A stretch of DNA of 64,000 nucleotides, from NCBI GenBank assembly GCA_032433765.1, contig JAVIAB010000160.1:30858121-30922120 (forward strand). Direction: 5' to 3'. Under the pieces are notes generated by a model. That model was not told the origin of the DNA and did no database searches. It worked only from the letters and a program-made list of their open reading frames with translations. Source of the stretch: Megaustenia siamemsis. Taxonomy: Eukaryota; Mollusca; Gastropoda; Stylommatophora; Ariophantidae. Below are positions 15,001-25,504 of the stretch, piece after piece. How positions within the stretch are numbered: position 1 is the first letter of the stretch; each line of letters begins with the position of its first letter. The position numbers and the translations under genes were made by a program.

Positions 15001-15155
15001 TCTATGGGTAGTTAGATCCGATGGCTAGCCTTTCTGAGTTATGAGATCCGATGGCTTGCTCTTTATGGGTTATGAGATCCGATGGCTAGCCTTTTCTGTG
15101 GTGAGATCCGATGGCTAGCCTTTTCTGAGTAGTGAGATCCGATGACTAGCCCTGT
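1..15155. repeat. 31-bp satellite array with higher-order structure
   Basis: Uninterrupted tandem array of a 31-bp unit, about 490 copies. Every unit opens with a GATCCGATGG core. The second half falls into a few subtypes: CTTGCTCTCTATGGGTAGTG (most common), CTAGCCTTTTCTGGGTTATG, CTAGCCTTTTCTGTGTAGTG, CTCGCTCTCTGTGGGTAGTG and CTAGTCTTTTCTAGGTAGTT. Subtypes follow each other in recurring orders. For example, the GCCGTTTCTGGGTTCTG unit followed by common, CTCGCTC and common units recurs near 1690, 4070, 6510, 7930, 9260, 11210, 13570 and 14190. Because 31 is not a multiple of 3 and units contain TAG/TGA, no frame stays open. Units near 14760-15155 are more diverged, as expected at an array edge. 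The array begins before the window. Confidence 0.97.
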
Positions 15156-15844
15156 CGAAAAACAGGTGGTCCCTTGTGCACTAAAGCACTTAAAGAACCA
15201 TTAAAAATGTAATGTTGAAAAGAGTAAACCAAAATGGCCGCGCTCCGAGCAAAAGTTGTTAAGCACATCTACCCATCCACGCTAATGACGGATATGTCGG
15301 AACGTTAACCGCAGACATCGATGCTGTGCCGTAAATGATTGACACAACGAATCCACGCCTACTTAAGGGGGGTGAACCATAAGAGGAAGAAGAAAGTAAA
15401 CCACCATTTGTAAATCACAAAGGCACATGTAATTACCACGCCATCTCCCCACAACTAACACAATACTAGTCTACAATACTACACAATAAGTCATCACAAC
15501 TTTCCATTAATTCTTGTTAACATTCGCAATTTTCACCAGTCGTAGAGTTCACAACTTGTCAATCTGACAGGTGTCGTCTGTATGTAGACTATGTGTTGTT
15601 GTCCTTGTCGACAGCTAGATGGTTTACCATGTCACAGCCAACTACTGCCAGTGATTTGACCAGAAAGACTGGTGGTGATTTGAAATTAAATGTAAATAAC
15701 AGGTGTTGTATGACTTTCTTGTGAGAAGAGGTGTTAAATATTAGAGAAGTAACAAAAAGAGAAGTTTGTAAATGGTAGATGTAATATTACAGTTGTAGCA
15801 AAAGTAAGGTTTATTTGGTAAATGTAATTAATATTAAAGTTGTT
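15156..15844. other. Satellite flank, no gene seen
   Basis: Sequence between the array edge and the first SINE. The first ~130 bp resemble two other places in the window (25288-25440 and 62690-62760), so the satellite edge belongs to a dispersed repeat. The rest is AT-rich with no credible coding signal. Confidence 0.7.
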
Positions 15845-16085
15845 GCGCGGTTGGAAAAAAAAAATTATCCCCGCGGTCGATCCAGCCGTTGGCAGAAATG
15901 AGTACCTGTGTAGCACTCTGAGAAGGTGAGGGATGCAGCCTCGCATCGTGAGTTTCGATGCTTGAAGCGACACTATCTAGAAGCCTCCGAACACTTTTGG
16001 TAGGCGGCCGAGCACATACAGGCGAAAACTAGCGCGCTAATACTCTGATTCAAGTCTCGTACTATACCTTTACATTTATATCCTT
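15845..16085 (+). mobile_element. SINE-B, 5'-truncated copy
   Basis: Matches the body and 3' end of the complete SINE-B at 61698-62034. Shared landmarks are a GGTCGA..CTAGCCG-type stretch, a GGCAGAAATG motif, GCGGCCGAGCACATA, and the end CAAGTCTCGTACT followed by a CTTTAC-type tail. The tRNA-like head with the Pol III boxes is missing. No clear target-site duplication was found. Confidence 0.7.
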
Positions 16086-16234
16086 TGTGTTGTGGTTTGT
16101 TTGCGGTTTTCGGCCCAACATATCCAACTTCAGCAAGGTATTTTTAGTACTGGTTTGCCTTCCTTCTTCGATACCACTCTTTAGGCGAGACTAGATTTGT
16201 TAGTCTGTTTTACTAGAAGCACCACGAAGAGGTG

Positions 16235-16500
16235 GGAACCGCGATAGCTCAGTGGTTAGTGAACTGGACTATAAAGGACAAGAGGTAGGGTTCGATCCCA
16301 ACCGACAGCTTCCGGTTTACCCAGCCTTTAATGGGTACCGGATTTTTTTTCTGGGAAAGTAAAGCGGCACGGGCGTAATACCGACCACATTACCCCAAAA
16401 ATCATGTGCCAAAGGTCTGTAAAATGTATGGTCACTAACACCATATTCCCCTATACGCCACTTGGCGTGACGGGGGCTCCTTACTTTTTTTTTTTTTTTA
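16235..16500 (+). mobile_element. SINE-A, complete tRNA-derived SINE
   Basis: The head is tRNA-like, with a box A-type TAGCTCAGTGGT at 16245-16256 and a box B GGGTTCGATCCC at 16288-16299. An unrelated body follows and ends in CCTTAC plus a run of T. A perfect 14-bp target-site duplication, ACCACGAAGAGGTG, flanks it at 16221-16234 and 16501-16514, so both ends are exact. Transcription would be by RNA polymerase III from the internal promoter, with mobilisation in trans by a LINE (family knowledge). A T-rich rather than A-rich 3' end is unusual and is shared by the other copies at 27751-28014 and 29176-29419. Confidence 0.93.
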
Positions 16501-16811
16501 ACCACGAAGAGGTGCAGTACGATCTAGATAGTTCTTACTCATCGACCCTGCCGCAAGCAATCAACTATGATGGCAATTTTCAGCTCAGATGCTGTCTGGC
16601 GTCCTTGTCTCTGAGCAAATTTTGCTGAAATATTTTTTATGGAGTTTTAAATTAAAATGGACTGTAACTGAAAGATTTGTTTGGAGAACTATTTAATTTA
16701 ATTGCTGTAACTGAAAGACTTCTTTACATATTTCAAGATTTCTCATCCGTAACATAAATGTTTAAAAAGTTTTTTTTTTAAAAAAGCTAATCTCATGATA
16801 ACACAGAATAA

Positions 16812-17388
16812 TAAAGAATATGTACTGGCAACAAACAGCGGCCATAAGAACTGGAAATCAATTGGGAATGTTTCAAGTAATAAAACAGGGTGTCAGGCAA
16901 GGTTGTGTGCTGTCACCAGATTTGTTTAATATGTATAGTGAAAGTTATTTTAAGATCCATAAGGGGCATGCCTAGAATAACAATTGGAGGTCATAATATA
17001 AATAATCTAAAGTATGCTGATGATACAGTCTTAATCGCTAATAGTGAAAATGAGTTACAAGAAATGTTGGACATTATAGTGAAGGAAAGCAAAAATAAAG
17101 GACTCAGCCTTAATAGCAAAAAGACAGAAGTAATGGTAACAACAAAGAAAAAGACATAACCTCAGTGCAAAATAAAGACAAGTGGAACAATATTAAAACA
17201 GGTAAATGAATTTAAATATATGGGAACAATGTTAACCTCAGATGGTAGATGTACAAAATAGGTGAGATACAGAATGTTTCAGGCAAAAGCAGCTTTCCAA
17301 AAAATGGTTTAGATACTGTACAACTCATTTTTGACAACAGAAACAAGAAAAAGATTTCTTAAATGTTATGTAGAGCCAGTCTTAACAT
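16812..17388 (+). mobile_element. RTE-alpha LINE fragment, reverse transcriptase palm
   Basis: A broken frame reads through the RT core. It has GVRQGCVLSPDLFN near 16890-16928, then NNLKYADDTVLIA around 17005-17035 (the YADD catalytic motif), then a conserved SKKTEVMV and a FKYMGTMLTSDGRC thumb-type motif. Stops and small frameshifts make it dead, and the endonuclease and 5' part are absent. The element is interrupted at 17388 by a family K retroposon and resumes at 18560. Confidence 0.85.
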
Positions 17389-18559
17389 GGTTATGGTTAT
17401 GTTTATGGAAGGCCCCGGTATCACTGCAAACGAATTAAAATCCATAATTGCTCAACCGCCCGTGCCAGTGTAATCATATGAATTACTATTTCATCTCCAA
17501 AACGAAGAAAGGTAGCTGTAGTCCCCATAATATCAGTCTCAGGACACGCCAAAAGACATAAGGCGAAACCGCACAGACGGTGAACACAGCCATCTGTTCT
17601 CCATCATACGATATCATCATTCATCGTAAACAATCGGAAAATCCAAACATGATCAAAACAGATGGAACGCACAGTGTGCACAGAACACTTAACTCAGTAG
17701 CTCCCGCAACAAGCCGGACTTGCAATATGAGGAAACTGCAACAAGGAACACTTTTCAGACATAGCCTTTAATGGTTCCTGCCGCATATCCACCATATTGA
17801 CCGGAAGTTCACGTCCTCCTGAAAATGATGATCGTCATTTTTTTTTTTTATGTATAGCGCTTGATGATGCTAGGACATCACCCTGACTCCAAATCCGAAC
17901 ATATGAAACACAGTTAGTCATCGGACTATCCCCGTCGCACATCAAACAACAGACTGTAAGATCTCCCTGCAATGTGAATTTGTGAAATTATTAATCCCTC
18001 CTGACTAACATGAACCTCCGGGAGTGACCCGGGTGCTGCAAAGTCATATACGAATCTCCATTTCGCCTTTCACTATTAGCGTACGGCCGTTTTAGGGATA
18101 TACAATCAGCCATTGTGATGACGCAGCACACACAACAATGGCTGCGCCCATAAAATCCCAATTGCTCTAATAAATGCAGCCAACAACGCACGAAAAGATG
18201 ATGCACAATCTCTGAAGTGAAAACTGCGATTGACTTGTCAGAGCAGTCCATATTAATGAGTTGTAACATGTAAATACTTGGCGTCAAACAATTCCAACGA
18301 TGGCCTTGTAACAGCACTCAATGTGTTGACGTAAACCGCATATCAACTCTAGACAGGGGAAGGTCGCTTTCACAAACTTAGACTTGACAAAGAGGTGTGT
18401 ACGACTCTGCATCATCGACGAAATTTGTTAAGTGGATCATCAGATTGGCTTTAACGCAGAAAATTGCATTGAAGAGCCGAAACTAATCAGTCCACAAATG
18501 CAATTTCTGCAGCGGTCCAGAGAACATGAACCTTGTTCCACCATGCTGGAAATGGAAGT
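17389..18559 (-). mobile_element. Family K retroposon, 1.17-kb copy
   Basis: An insertion inside the RTE-alpha element. Target copies CCAGTCTTAACAT (17376-17388) and CCAGTTTTAACAT (18560-18572) differ at one base, and the host LINE frame continues across the two sides. Read on the minus strand, the 3' end is CCTTCCATAA plus an ATAACC-type tail at 17389-17405. Its last ~470 bp match the other K copies. Upstream of this lies a decayed coding stretch with a cysteine pattern (TVCCLMCDGD, TNC) matching the C-terminus of the 267-codon protein in the copy at 48489-49941 (SCGFCWIGND, PLC), followed in both by a shared SSSA. The 5' end does not match the longest copy and is probably truncated or divergent. 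Confidence 0.75.
18456..18510. repeat. Short hairpin-forming inverted repeat
   Basis: GCAGAAAATTGCATT at 18456-18470 pairs with AATGCAATTTCTGC at 18497-18510, with one bulged A and a loop of about 26 bases. It lies in the 5' part of the 1.17-kb K copy. No function is assigned. Confidence 0.7.
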
Positions 18560-18645
18560 CCAGTTTTAACATATGGACGTGAATCATGGACAATATGACA
18601 ACAGGCAAGAAAATCACTGGAGTATGTAGAAATGTGGGGTTTTTT
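18560..18645 (+). mobile_element. RTE-alpha fragment, continuation after K insertion
   Basis: Encodes LTYGRESWTI followed, after a stop, by ARKSLEYVEMW. This is the RTE-alpha C-terminal region that also occurs on the minus strand at 40184-40528. It directly continues the fragment ending at 17388. Confidence 0.75.
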
Positions 18646-18764
18646 TCACCTCCCTCAATCAAAAGAGTGCAATGTTATTGTTTTTTCCCTTTCCGCACAG
18701 TATAGAAACTCATAGAGATTATGTGTCTTTGTTGACCTTAAGTAGATTGCATGTGAGTTCACAG

Positions 18765-19170
18765 AAACTGGAAGAAGAAAAAGAAGAAGGATAAACCAAG
18801 AAGATGAAGAAGAAATCAAGAGGACGAAGAGATCCAGGAAGAAGAAGATGAAACCAAGAAGAAACAAAGAAGAAGAAGAAGAAACCAAGAAGAAAAATGA
18901 AACAAAGAAGACGAAGAGATCCAAGAAGATGAAGAAGAAACCAAGAAGAAGAAACAAAGAAGAAGAAGAATCCAAGAAGACGAAAGATCCAAGAAGAGGA
19001 AGCAGAAACCAAGAAGAAGAAGAATCCAAGAAGACGAAGAGATCCAAGAAGAGGAAGCAGAAACCAAGAAGAAGAAGAATCCAAGAAGACGAAGAGATCC
19101 AATAAGATGAAGCAGAAACCAAGAAGAAGAAGAATCCAAGAAGACGAAGAGATCCAAGAAGAAGAAGAAG
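18765..19170 (+). repeat. Polypurine GAA-rich tandem repeat
   Basis: About 400 bp almost entirely purine on the plus strand. Within 18960-19160 there is a 54-55 bp higher-order period, marked by TCCAAGAAGACGA at about 18971, 19025, 19080 and 19135. Long Lys/Glu-rich frames on plus and Leu/Phe/Ser-rich frames on minus result from this composition and are not genes. Confidence 0.9.
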
Positions 19171-19199
19171 GAAGTTATTTTTACGCTTCATGGCTAATG

Positions 19200-19479
19200 G
19201 GATTTTGGTCTTGGTGGTCTTTTTTTTTTTTAAATAGCCAACAGCACATTTTAATGTGGCAAGTGGTCGGTATCAAGCTAGGCCGACAGATTTTCCCAGA
19301 AAAAAACGCAGACTAAGAGTCAAAAGTATATATGCCTACAATATGCATCTGGCACCCAAAGCCAAGGATAGAAAAATGGACCTCCCCATAAAGCTTCAGT
19401 GCATTTGGAATAAGATATTTAGAAATTAATGGACACCTTTTCAAAAGACTATAAGTTAATTTGGAAGTATCTTGAAACT

Positions 19480-19537
<58 letters not shown>

Positions 19538-20365
19538 CCTCTCTATCTCTCTCTCTCTACTTCTCGCTAGCCAACTATTTTCTCTCTATAGCTACATTTC
19601 AGACCTAAATACACATAGTACATTCTAACCAATGGCAACTCGGTAAACAAAGAATATACCAACCAAAACAATCGTCACCTTGACATGGATTGTCAAAACA
19701 AAACTGAAGCCCCACCACCTGCAAATGTGTGGAGCCAAACTCCAAAATGGAACATAACAAGTTTTTATATAAATAGTAATTAAATAGTCAACATCAAGCA
19801 TTTACAAAGTTCGTCTTCAATTCACTGTGAGGATCTGGCTTATATTTTAAAATTTATCTGCTTAGTTTGTAGTAATCTTGTATTTTTCCTTCAAGTTTAT
19901 CGTTTTATTTACATTAAACTTTACAAGAACTACATTTATGCATGGACTCAAACTGCATCTACATTTTGATTTATTTGAACATATTTTTATAATTAGAATT
20001 TCTCATCTTGACTTTGTAGTTTTTTTTAAATTATAGATTCGTATAATTTTATTTATTTATTTTACGGCATTTGAAATCATCCAGCAGTCACTTAATAAAT
20101 TTAGATGGCAAGTCAATCTACACAACTAGCGATGTAAGGAAAGTCATATAAAATTAGGAGAGATCCAAGTATGTGTTTATATAACAAATTGCTTCGTGTT
20201 ATTTTGTTTTCGCACTATGCAATTTATTGTGCACGAAACTGGACTCTAGACCAAAACGTGAGTTATGCCTATGGTTGCATAATCATACATGCGAGTTTAA
20301 GTAAGAAAGAGGAAAGAAACAGGTAAGAGCTAGGAACATATGGAGACGAAACCTCTAGACAAAGG
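19200..20365. other. AT-rich intergenic DNA with a CT microsatellite
   Basis: No coding signal. A (CT)n microsatellite lies at 19482-19533 with a degenerate continuation to about 19560. Confidence 0.7.
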
Positions 20366-21310
20366 TCATCATCATCATCGAGTGCCGTCTCCACAACGAA
20401 GGTTGGCTACCATGGAGCGCTATTCTGTTCTGTCTCTTGCTTTGATGGTGCAGGTTGTCATAGGCTGGTTTGTCCATCTTTTGATGTTACTCGTCCATGT
20501 TAGTCTTGATCTGTCTCTGCCTCTTTTACCTTGTATTTTTCCCCTCCAGGATTACTTATAGTAGGCTGTTGTGTCTTTTAACATAGCCCAAAAATAGCAT
20601 TTGTCTTGTTTGAATTGTGCTAGTAGTTCTCTTTTCATTTTAGTTGTTTTAAGACTTCATCGTTTGTTTTCTTTTCCTTCCGTCCAATTCTACCTATTCT
20701 TCTATATATCCACATTTCAAAGGCTTCAACTCTCTGTTCTGTTTTCTTGTCTAATGTCCATGTTTCTGCACCATATAGGAATATTGAAAAGATGTAACAT
20801 TTTGCTATTCTTAGCTTTAGCCCTGGTGGTATTTGTTTTGATGTTATTATGTTCTTCATTTTAGATATGAATATCAAAAAGAATAAAACTATGATCATAA
20901 ACAAAGAAGATACTCAAAACCCACAAGTGGATATCAAAATAGAAGGAATAGACCTGGAGACAGTTCAGAACTACAACTACCTTGGACATACTATAATCAG
21001 TGATGGAAAATGTACAACTGAAATAAACAAAGAATAGGAATGGCAAAAAGTAATTTTAACGTCGTGAAGAACTAATATGAGACAGAGAAGAATGGCACTC
21101 CATGGTAGCCAACCTTCGTTGCGGAGAAGGCACTCGATGATGATGATGATGTTCTTCATGACATTAACATTACTTTTTGCCATTCCTATTCTTTTGTTTA
21201 TTTCAGTTGTACATTTTCCATCACTGGTTATAGTATGTCCAAGGTGGTTGTAGTTCTGAACTGTCTCCAGGTCTATTCCTTCTATTTTGATATCTACTTA
21301 TGGGTTTACA
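20366..21310. mobile_element. RTE-beta LINE 3' region, rearranged as an inverted repeat
   Basis: 20366-20868 is minus-strand RTE-beta sequence encoding the C-terminal part (AKCYIFSIFLYGAETWTLD, then FEMWIYRRIGRIGRKEK). At about 20869 the orientation flips. 20869-21150 is plus-strand sequence (MNIKKNKTMIINKE, then NYNYLGHTIISDGKC) ending in the element's 3' terminus, GGCACTCGATGATGATG. 21151-21307 is again minus. Arms 20917-21072 and 21151-21307 are near-identical inverted copies separated by about 78 bp. The family has no tRNA-like part; its tail is an ATG/ATC repeat. Confidence 0.85.
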
Positions 21311-21734
21311 AAGACAAAGATCACAAAGCTAAATTATACACGAAGAAAACTACAAATGACTGAATATCACAAAGAAATAGAAAGCACTTGTTGAATCTTT
21401 GCTCCATCCAGCGTGTGGTTTTTTAAAAGTAGACGTGAGAATATATTAAAATCTTGTAAAGCTGAATAAATTCGCTTGGCAGAAGTTTATTTGTTTGTAT
21501 GTTTAGAAGGAAAAAAGTGTTTATTTTCCCGTCCTATGAAACGAGAAAATAGTCGTATACCAGGTCTCAGAGGCTTATGGGCTTCTGTATTTGCATTATC
21601 GTTACCAACGGATATTATATGAGAATGTAAACTGGCAGCAATGATAGTTTCCAAATATTGATAAAATATGTATCCCAGGGCCGTTAAACTCATATAAGTT
21701 TACTTGAACGCGTTCTGGGCTATTTCAGCACACA

Positions 21735-21737
21735 AAT

Positions 21738-21812
<75 letters not shown>
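21735..21812. repeat. CT plus AT microsatellite
   Basis: (CT)n followed directly by (AT)n of about 50 bp, abutting the 5' side of the next RTE-beta fragment. Confidence 0.95.
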
Positions 21813-21815
<3 letters not shown>

Positions 21816-21817
<2 letters not shown>

Positions 21818-22205
21818 GTTGAGAAACAGAACAGAAAATTGGAGCCTTTGATATGTGGATTTATAGAAGAATAGGAAGAACTGGATGGAAAGGAAAGAAA
21901 ACAAACGATGAAGTCTTAAAACAACTAAAAATGAAAAGAAAACTATTAAACACAATTAAAACAAGACAAATTAGATTTTTGTGGCATGTTAAAAGACAAA
22001 GTAGCATACTAAAAGTAATCTTGGAAGGAAAAATACAAGCTAAAAGAGGCAGACCAAGACTAACATGAACGAGTAACACCAAAAGATCGGGACACGTCAG
22101 CGTATGATAACTTGCACCATCAAACCAAGAGACATAGCGTAATTGCGCTCTATAGCAGCCAACTTTCGATGTGGAGACGGCACTCAATGATGATGATGAT
22201 TGTTT
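21816..22205 (+). mobile_element. RTE-beta LINE, 3' end
   Basis: A plus-strand fragment from the EMWIYRRIGR region (here DMWIYRRIGRTGWKGKK) through the basic LEGKIQAKRGRPRLT stretch to the 3' terminus, ACGGCACTCAATGATGATGATG. It is 5'-truncated and contains stops after the RPRLT motif. This gives the best view of the family's 3' terminus, shared with 20366-21310, 34985-35970 and 54860-55800. Confidence 0.85.
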
Positions 22206-22379
22206 TGAACTATAGCAGTTATATTTTCGTCCCGCAGCAAATCAGATTCTATCGAATCAAATAATAAATAGAGTACGCCCACAGAACGTTTAGTACCTCA
22301 CCTTATCTACGGGCAGTTGTTTTTTGTACTTTGTAATACATGTATTACCTTCTCCATCATGAATAGGCGTCGCATACTT

Positions 22380-22590
22380 CTCACAAGTTCTATACGTGTT
22401 TGTAGGTAATTGTGAGGCAGACTGCCCCGGTATTTGTCAGCAGCTTTTTTATTTCAATCGTTCAGCATCTCTGGTCCAATCTTTTAAAATGATTCTTGCT
22501 TGAGTAGTTAGTGTTAAAACGTTCTCAATTGAGTTTATATCGGGCATATTGTTGGGCCACTTCAGTGCTGCCACATTTTTCTCTTGCAGC
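22380..22590 (-). pseudogene. Tc1-like transposase C-terminus, relic
   Basis: On the minus strand, KNVAALKWPNNMPDINSIENV resembles the third catalytic block of Tc1/mariner transposases, where a WPxxSPDxNPIE-type motif carries the last acidic residue. Here the motif is degraded (MPDINSIE), and downstream helices are suggested by TTQARIILKDWTRDAERLK before stops. The upstream part has been displaced by the minisatellite at 22590-22855. The family call rests on this single motif. Confidence 0.5.
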
Positions 22591-22855
22591 CATGCGCTGG
22601 TAACTATGAGTTGGTAGCCATGAGTTGGTAACCATGCGTTGGTAATTATGTGTTGGTAGCCATGGGTTGGTAACCAGGGGTTGGTAACCATGCGTAGGAA
22701 ACCATGGGTTGGTAACCATGCGTTGGTAATTATGTGTTGGTAGCCATGGGTTGGTAACCAAGGGTTGGTAACCATGCGTAGGAAACCATGGGTTGGTAGC
22801 CATGCGCTGGTAACTATGTGTTGGTAGCCATGAGTTGGTAACCAGGCTTTTCCTT
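22590..22855. repeat. Minisatellite with GTTGGTAACCATG-type units
   Basis: Units of 12-13 bp (GTTGGTAACCATG, GTTGGTAATTATGT, GTTGGTAGCCATGG) arranged in a larger repeat of about 84 bp that occurs almost twice. Reading frames through it are artefacts. Confidence 0.9.
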
Positions 22856-22924
22856 CCTGGTGTGGGGTTTCAGGTGCTTTGGTTAATCCTAATAAAGCAT
22901 CAGTTTCATGGTTCTCCCTTAACA

Positions 22925-24310
22925 ATCATATCGTTAATACGGACACGCCGGTAGTACGAATGGGATGAGGTGACCAGGGACAAGTTGATGACATGCCTCG
23001 GAGTTAAGTTTGATCGCAGCCTGTGTTTTCGGGACCACGTCGACCATGTGATAACAAAATCCCGCAAAGGATTAGCCGCCTTGAAGGTCATGGCAACTGC
23101 CAACATCGAGCAGAGACTACTTACTCTTCTGTTCCAGGGATTAGTCCTCGCACCAAACTAGTATGCCCTGGCAATTCTTACTATCAGTACGACTCAAATT
23201 GATAGGCTGGAGAAAATACAAAATGAAGCCATGCGCACTATCTTGGGATGTATAAGGGACACTCCCTGTGTAGCAATGAGGCATCTTCTTGACTTTCCAA
23301 CCATGGATGACAGAATCAAGATCTGGAGAGCACGAGCATACCTGAAGATTAGTACAGATACTGAGCATCCATTGCACCACGTGCTCAACACAGAGAAAGG
23401 TGACAGGCTAAAAAGAGGCAAATCATGGGTGGGCCGAGCAGAAGATGTCATCAAACAGGTCTGTGGGCTTACCAATATCTGCGTTGGTGAGGAGTGGATA
23501 CCGGTGCCTACGTCATTCAAGGGGACTTTCTCGTGTATTGTCACAGTCGATAGGAAAAGTAGGGAAGTGAACCCGGTCGTGGTTAATGCTGAGGTCAACG
23601 GTCTCATCTGCGATAAAACCGATGAGAAAGATGCAGTCATCTATACATACGGATCTGTAAGACGACACCAAAGAAGTGCATGGGCATTTACAGCACGCTC
23701 GGCAGGCAGAATAGTCAAAGAAGACAGTGGTGCATACGTCATGACCACAAGTAGCATGACAATGGAGGTGATGGCAGTGACCAAGGCATTCAAATGGTTA
23801 GAGTCACAAGACTACACCCACGCCTGTATACCGAGTGATTCGATGAACATGATAAAAAAAAAAGTGGAGGCGGGCTCTGTACGCATCCAATGGGTAGAGT
23901 CGTTACAGAAATCCAAAATACTTAAGGTCACCTTTGTCCATGTACCTGGACATGCAGGAGTACGGGGAAATGAAAGAGCGGACAGGTTGGCTAGCTGCGC
24001 TGTCGTTGAGGACGGGCAACCAATGGATCGGGCGGACATCATCAATGCCCTCCGAGATGTGGGAAGAGCACAGGACTTCGACAAACACAGATCCACGTCA
24101 CTTCCAGGACTGATGGAAATGGGAGTTAAGATGGGCACAGCCAGAAATGAGAAACTTAGTGGCCGTGTAAGAAGACTTATCAACCAATATAGAACTGGAG
24201 TCGTCAGTCGCTGGACACTGCGGGAATTGCTGAGGAGGGGATCTGAGCACCTATGGATATGTTCGGAGTGCAATGATGATGACCCGCAAATAACTCAATA
24301 TCCATGCTTT
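22925..24310 (+). mobile_element. LINE zeta fragment with RNase H domain
   Basis: A 5'-truncated non-LTR element. From about 22970 it encodes the post-RT connection (KLMTCLGVKFD, then FRDHVDHVITKSRKGLAAL). From 23231 a long open stretch of some 350 codons covers the rest. An RNase H domain is recognisable at 23630-24000: the first aspartate of the TDGS motif is changed (YTYGS), TMEVMAV supplies the glutamate, PSDSMNM an aspartate, and VPGHAGVRGNERADRLAS the C-terminal H/N/D block. A C-terminal cysteine pair (WICSEC) follows at about 24260, then homology ends. Loss of the first catalytic Asp and an upstream stop indicate it is inactive. A minus-strand relative lies at 52265-52640. Confidence 0.8.
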
Positions 24311-24888
24311 AGTAACCATGCGTTGGGTCAATGTTATATTGAATGTTCAACAGTTTATGTTGAAAATTACACATTTAGTGTAATTCATCCTCCATAGCTT
24401 TAAGTTAACAACAACATTGGAAACCACTGAGCTTCTCATCAGGATCATTTGCAGACGTATGTTTTCTACGCTATTCATTGGCCCGGGCCAAATGATTTGG
24501 GCGATACCCTGAAGGTCATTTGTGCCCAAAAGTCTAGGTCACTACAACCTTCTTTTCGCTCGATTCCATTAACTGTTTTTAGTTTACTCACAACTCTGTG
24601 GACAACGGCTCTGGAATGTTCGTGTTTTAGAAACGTTGGAACATGGTTGATTTCCTTCATTCAAAATCTGTGAAGTTAACATGGACCTTGACTTTGTATC
24701 CATTTGGTGTCTCTAGTGTTATATACTGTCTCTGCTCTATTATTAAAGAACATTATTCCAAATTACTATTTTTTTCACTTTAACTATTAAAAGTTGCTCA
24801 TTTAATGAACTCAAATTTGTGGAGGGATATGCATATATAATTATATTCCAGAGCAATTAACTCAGCAGAACGTGCAATTTTTCTTTTT
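24311..24888. other. Intergenic, nothing recognised
   Basis: No coding, RNA or repeat feature could be identified. Confidence 0.6.
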
Positions 24889-24889
24889 T

Positions 24890-25112
24890 TAAAAAAAACT
24901 GTTTTATATATCTTCTTCTTTCCTTCCTCATTTGCCTTTCAGCGTCGAGGGGAGATACAATTTGCAGTTTTTTGCTGTTATGTTCGCTTCTGCTGCTGTT
25001 ATTATGTTTCCTAGTGCTTCTAATATTACATCGATTCATCTTTTTCGTGGTCGACCCTTGGGTCTGGTAGCCTCGCAACGTTTATTGAGGGCTCGTTGTG
25101 TTGTGTTCTCAT
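24890..25112 (-). mobile_element. LINE gamma, 3' end only
   Basis: Minus-strand copy of the last ~220 bp of the gamma element at 29887-31152. They share the region that in one frame reads KKMNRWNIRSTRKHN there and KKMNRCNIRSTRKHN here. The GAA-type tail lies at 24900-24920. It is heavily 5'-truncated. Confidence 0.8.
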
Positions 25113-25287
25113 CACTCTGCCTGTACAAATATGTATACATATGTTTTGGGCAGGGTAGAGTAGAGCTTCGACGTTGACCTTAGAACAGGAAGGGCTCGTG
25201 CTCAAAGCCCACCGGAAGCGGTTGTGATATTTTAAAAAATAGAAAAAATTAATCCGTGGTTTCTGTATAACGATACCCTCCCCTGAT

Positions 25288-25440
25288 CACTTGGGTAGTG
25301 AGATCCGATGTCTAGCCTTCTCGGGAAATGGCAATAAACAGGATGTCCCGTATGCACTCTTGCGCCTTAAAAAATCATTGGTAGTTATAATCAAGAAGAG
25401 TAGGCCTTAAATATGACCGCTGCCCGGGGAAAATTGTCAG
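25288..25440 (+). repeat. Dispersed copy of the satellite edge
   Basis: Opens with one satellite unit (GGGTAGTGAGATCCGATG, then TCTAGCC) and then follows the satellite's right flank. AAACAGG, GTCCC, TGCACT and a GAAGAGTA..A(A/T)ATG(G/A)CCGC stretch align with 15120-15250. This links the satellite to a dispersed element. Confidence 0.75.
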
Positions 25441-25504
25441 AAGATACCTACCCTAACCTTAGATACTAAAATATTCTGAAAGAGGTCAAAGCAAAAAGAG
25501 AGAG

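Noticed and set aside
1..15155. CRISPR array
   Set aside because: Direct 31-bp tandem units without unique spacers, in an animal genome.
16245..16299. Functional tRNA gene
   Set aside because: Boxes A and B are present but the acceptor and anticodon stems do not form a complete cloverleaf, and target duplications show a SINE.
18655..19191. Leu/Phe/Ser-rich and Lys/Glu-rich frames
   Set aside because: Direct product of the GAA/TTC tract; no coding support.
20340..20864. Hydrophobic plus-strand frames that look like membrane proteins (also at 35102-35488 and 54879-55513)
   Set aside because: They are antisense to RTE-beta coding sequence, which reads clearly on the minus strand.
22449..22925. 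158-codon minus frame
   Set aside because: Mostly minisatellite; only its C-terminal part is informative, as a Tc1-like transposase relic.
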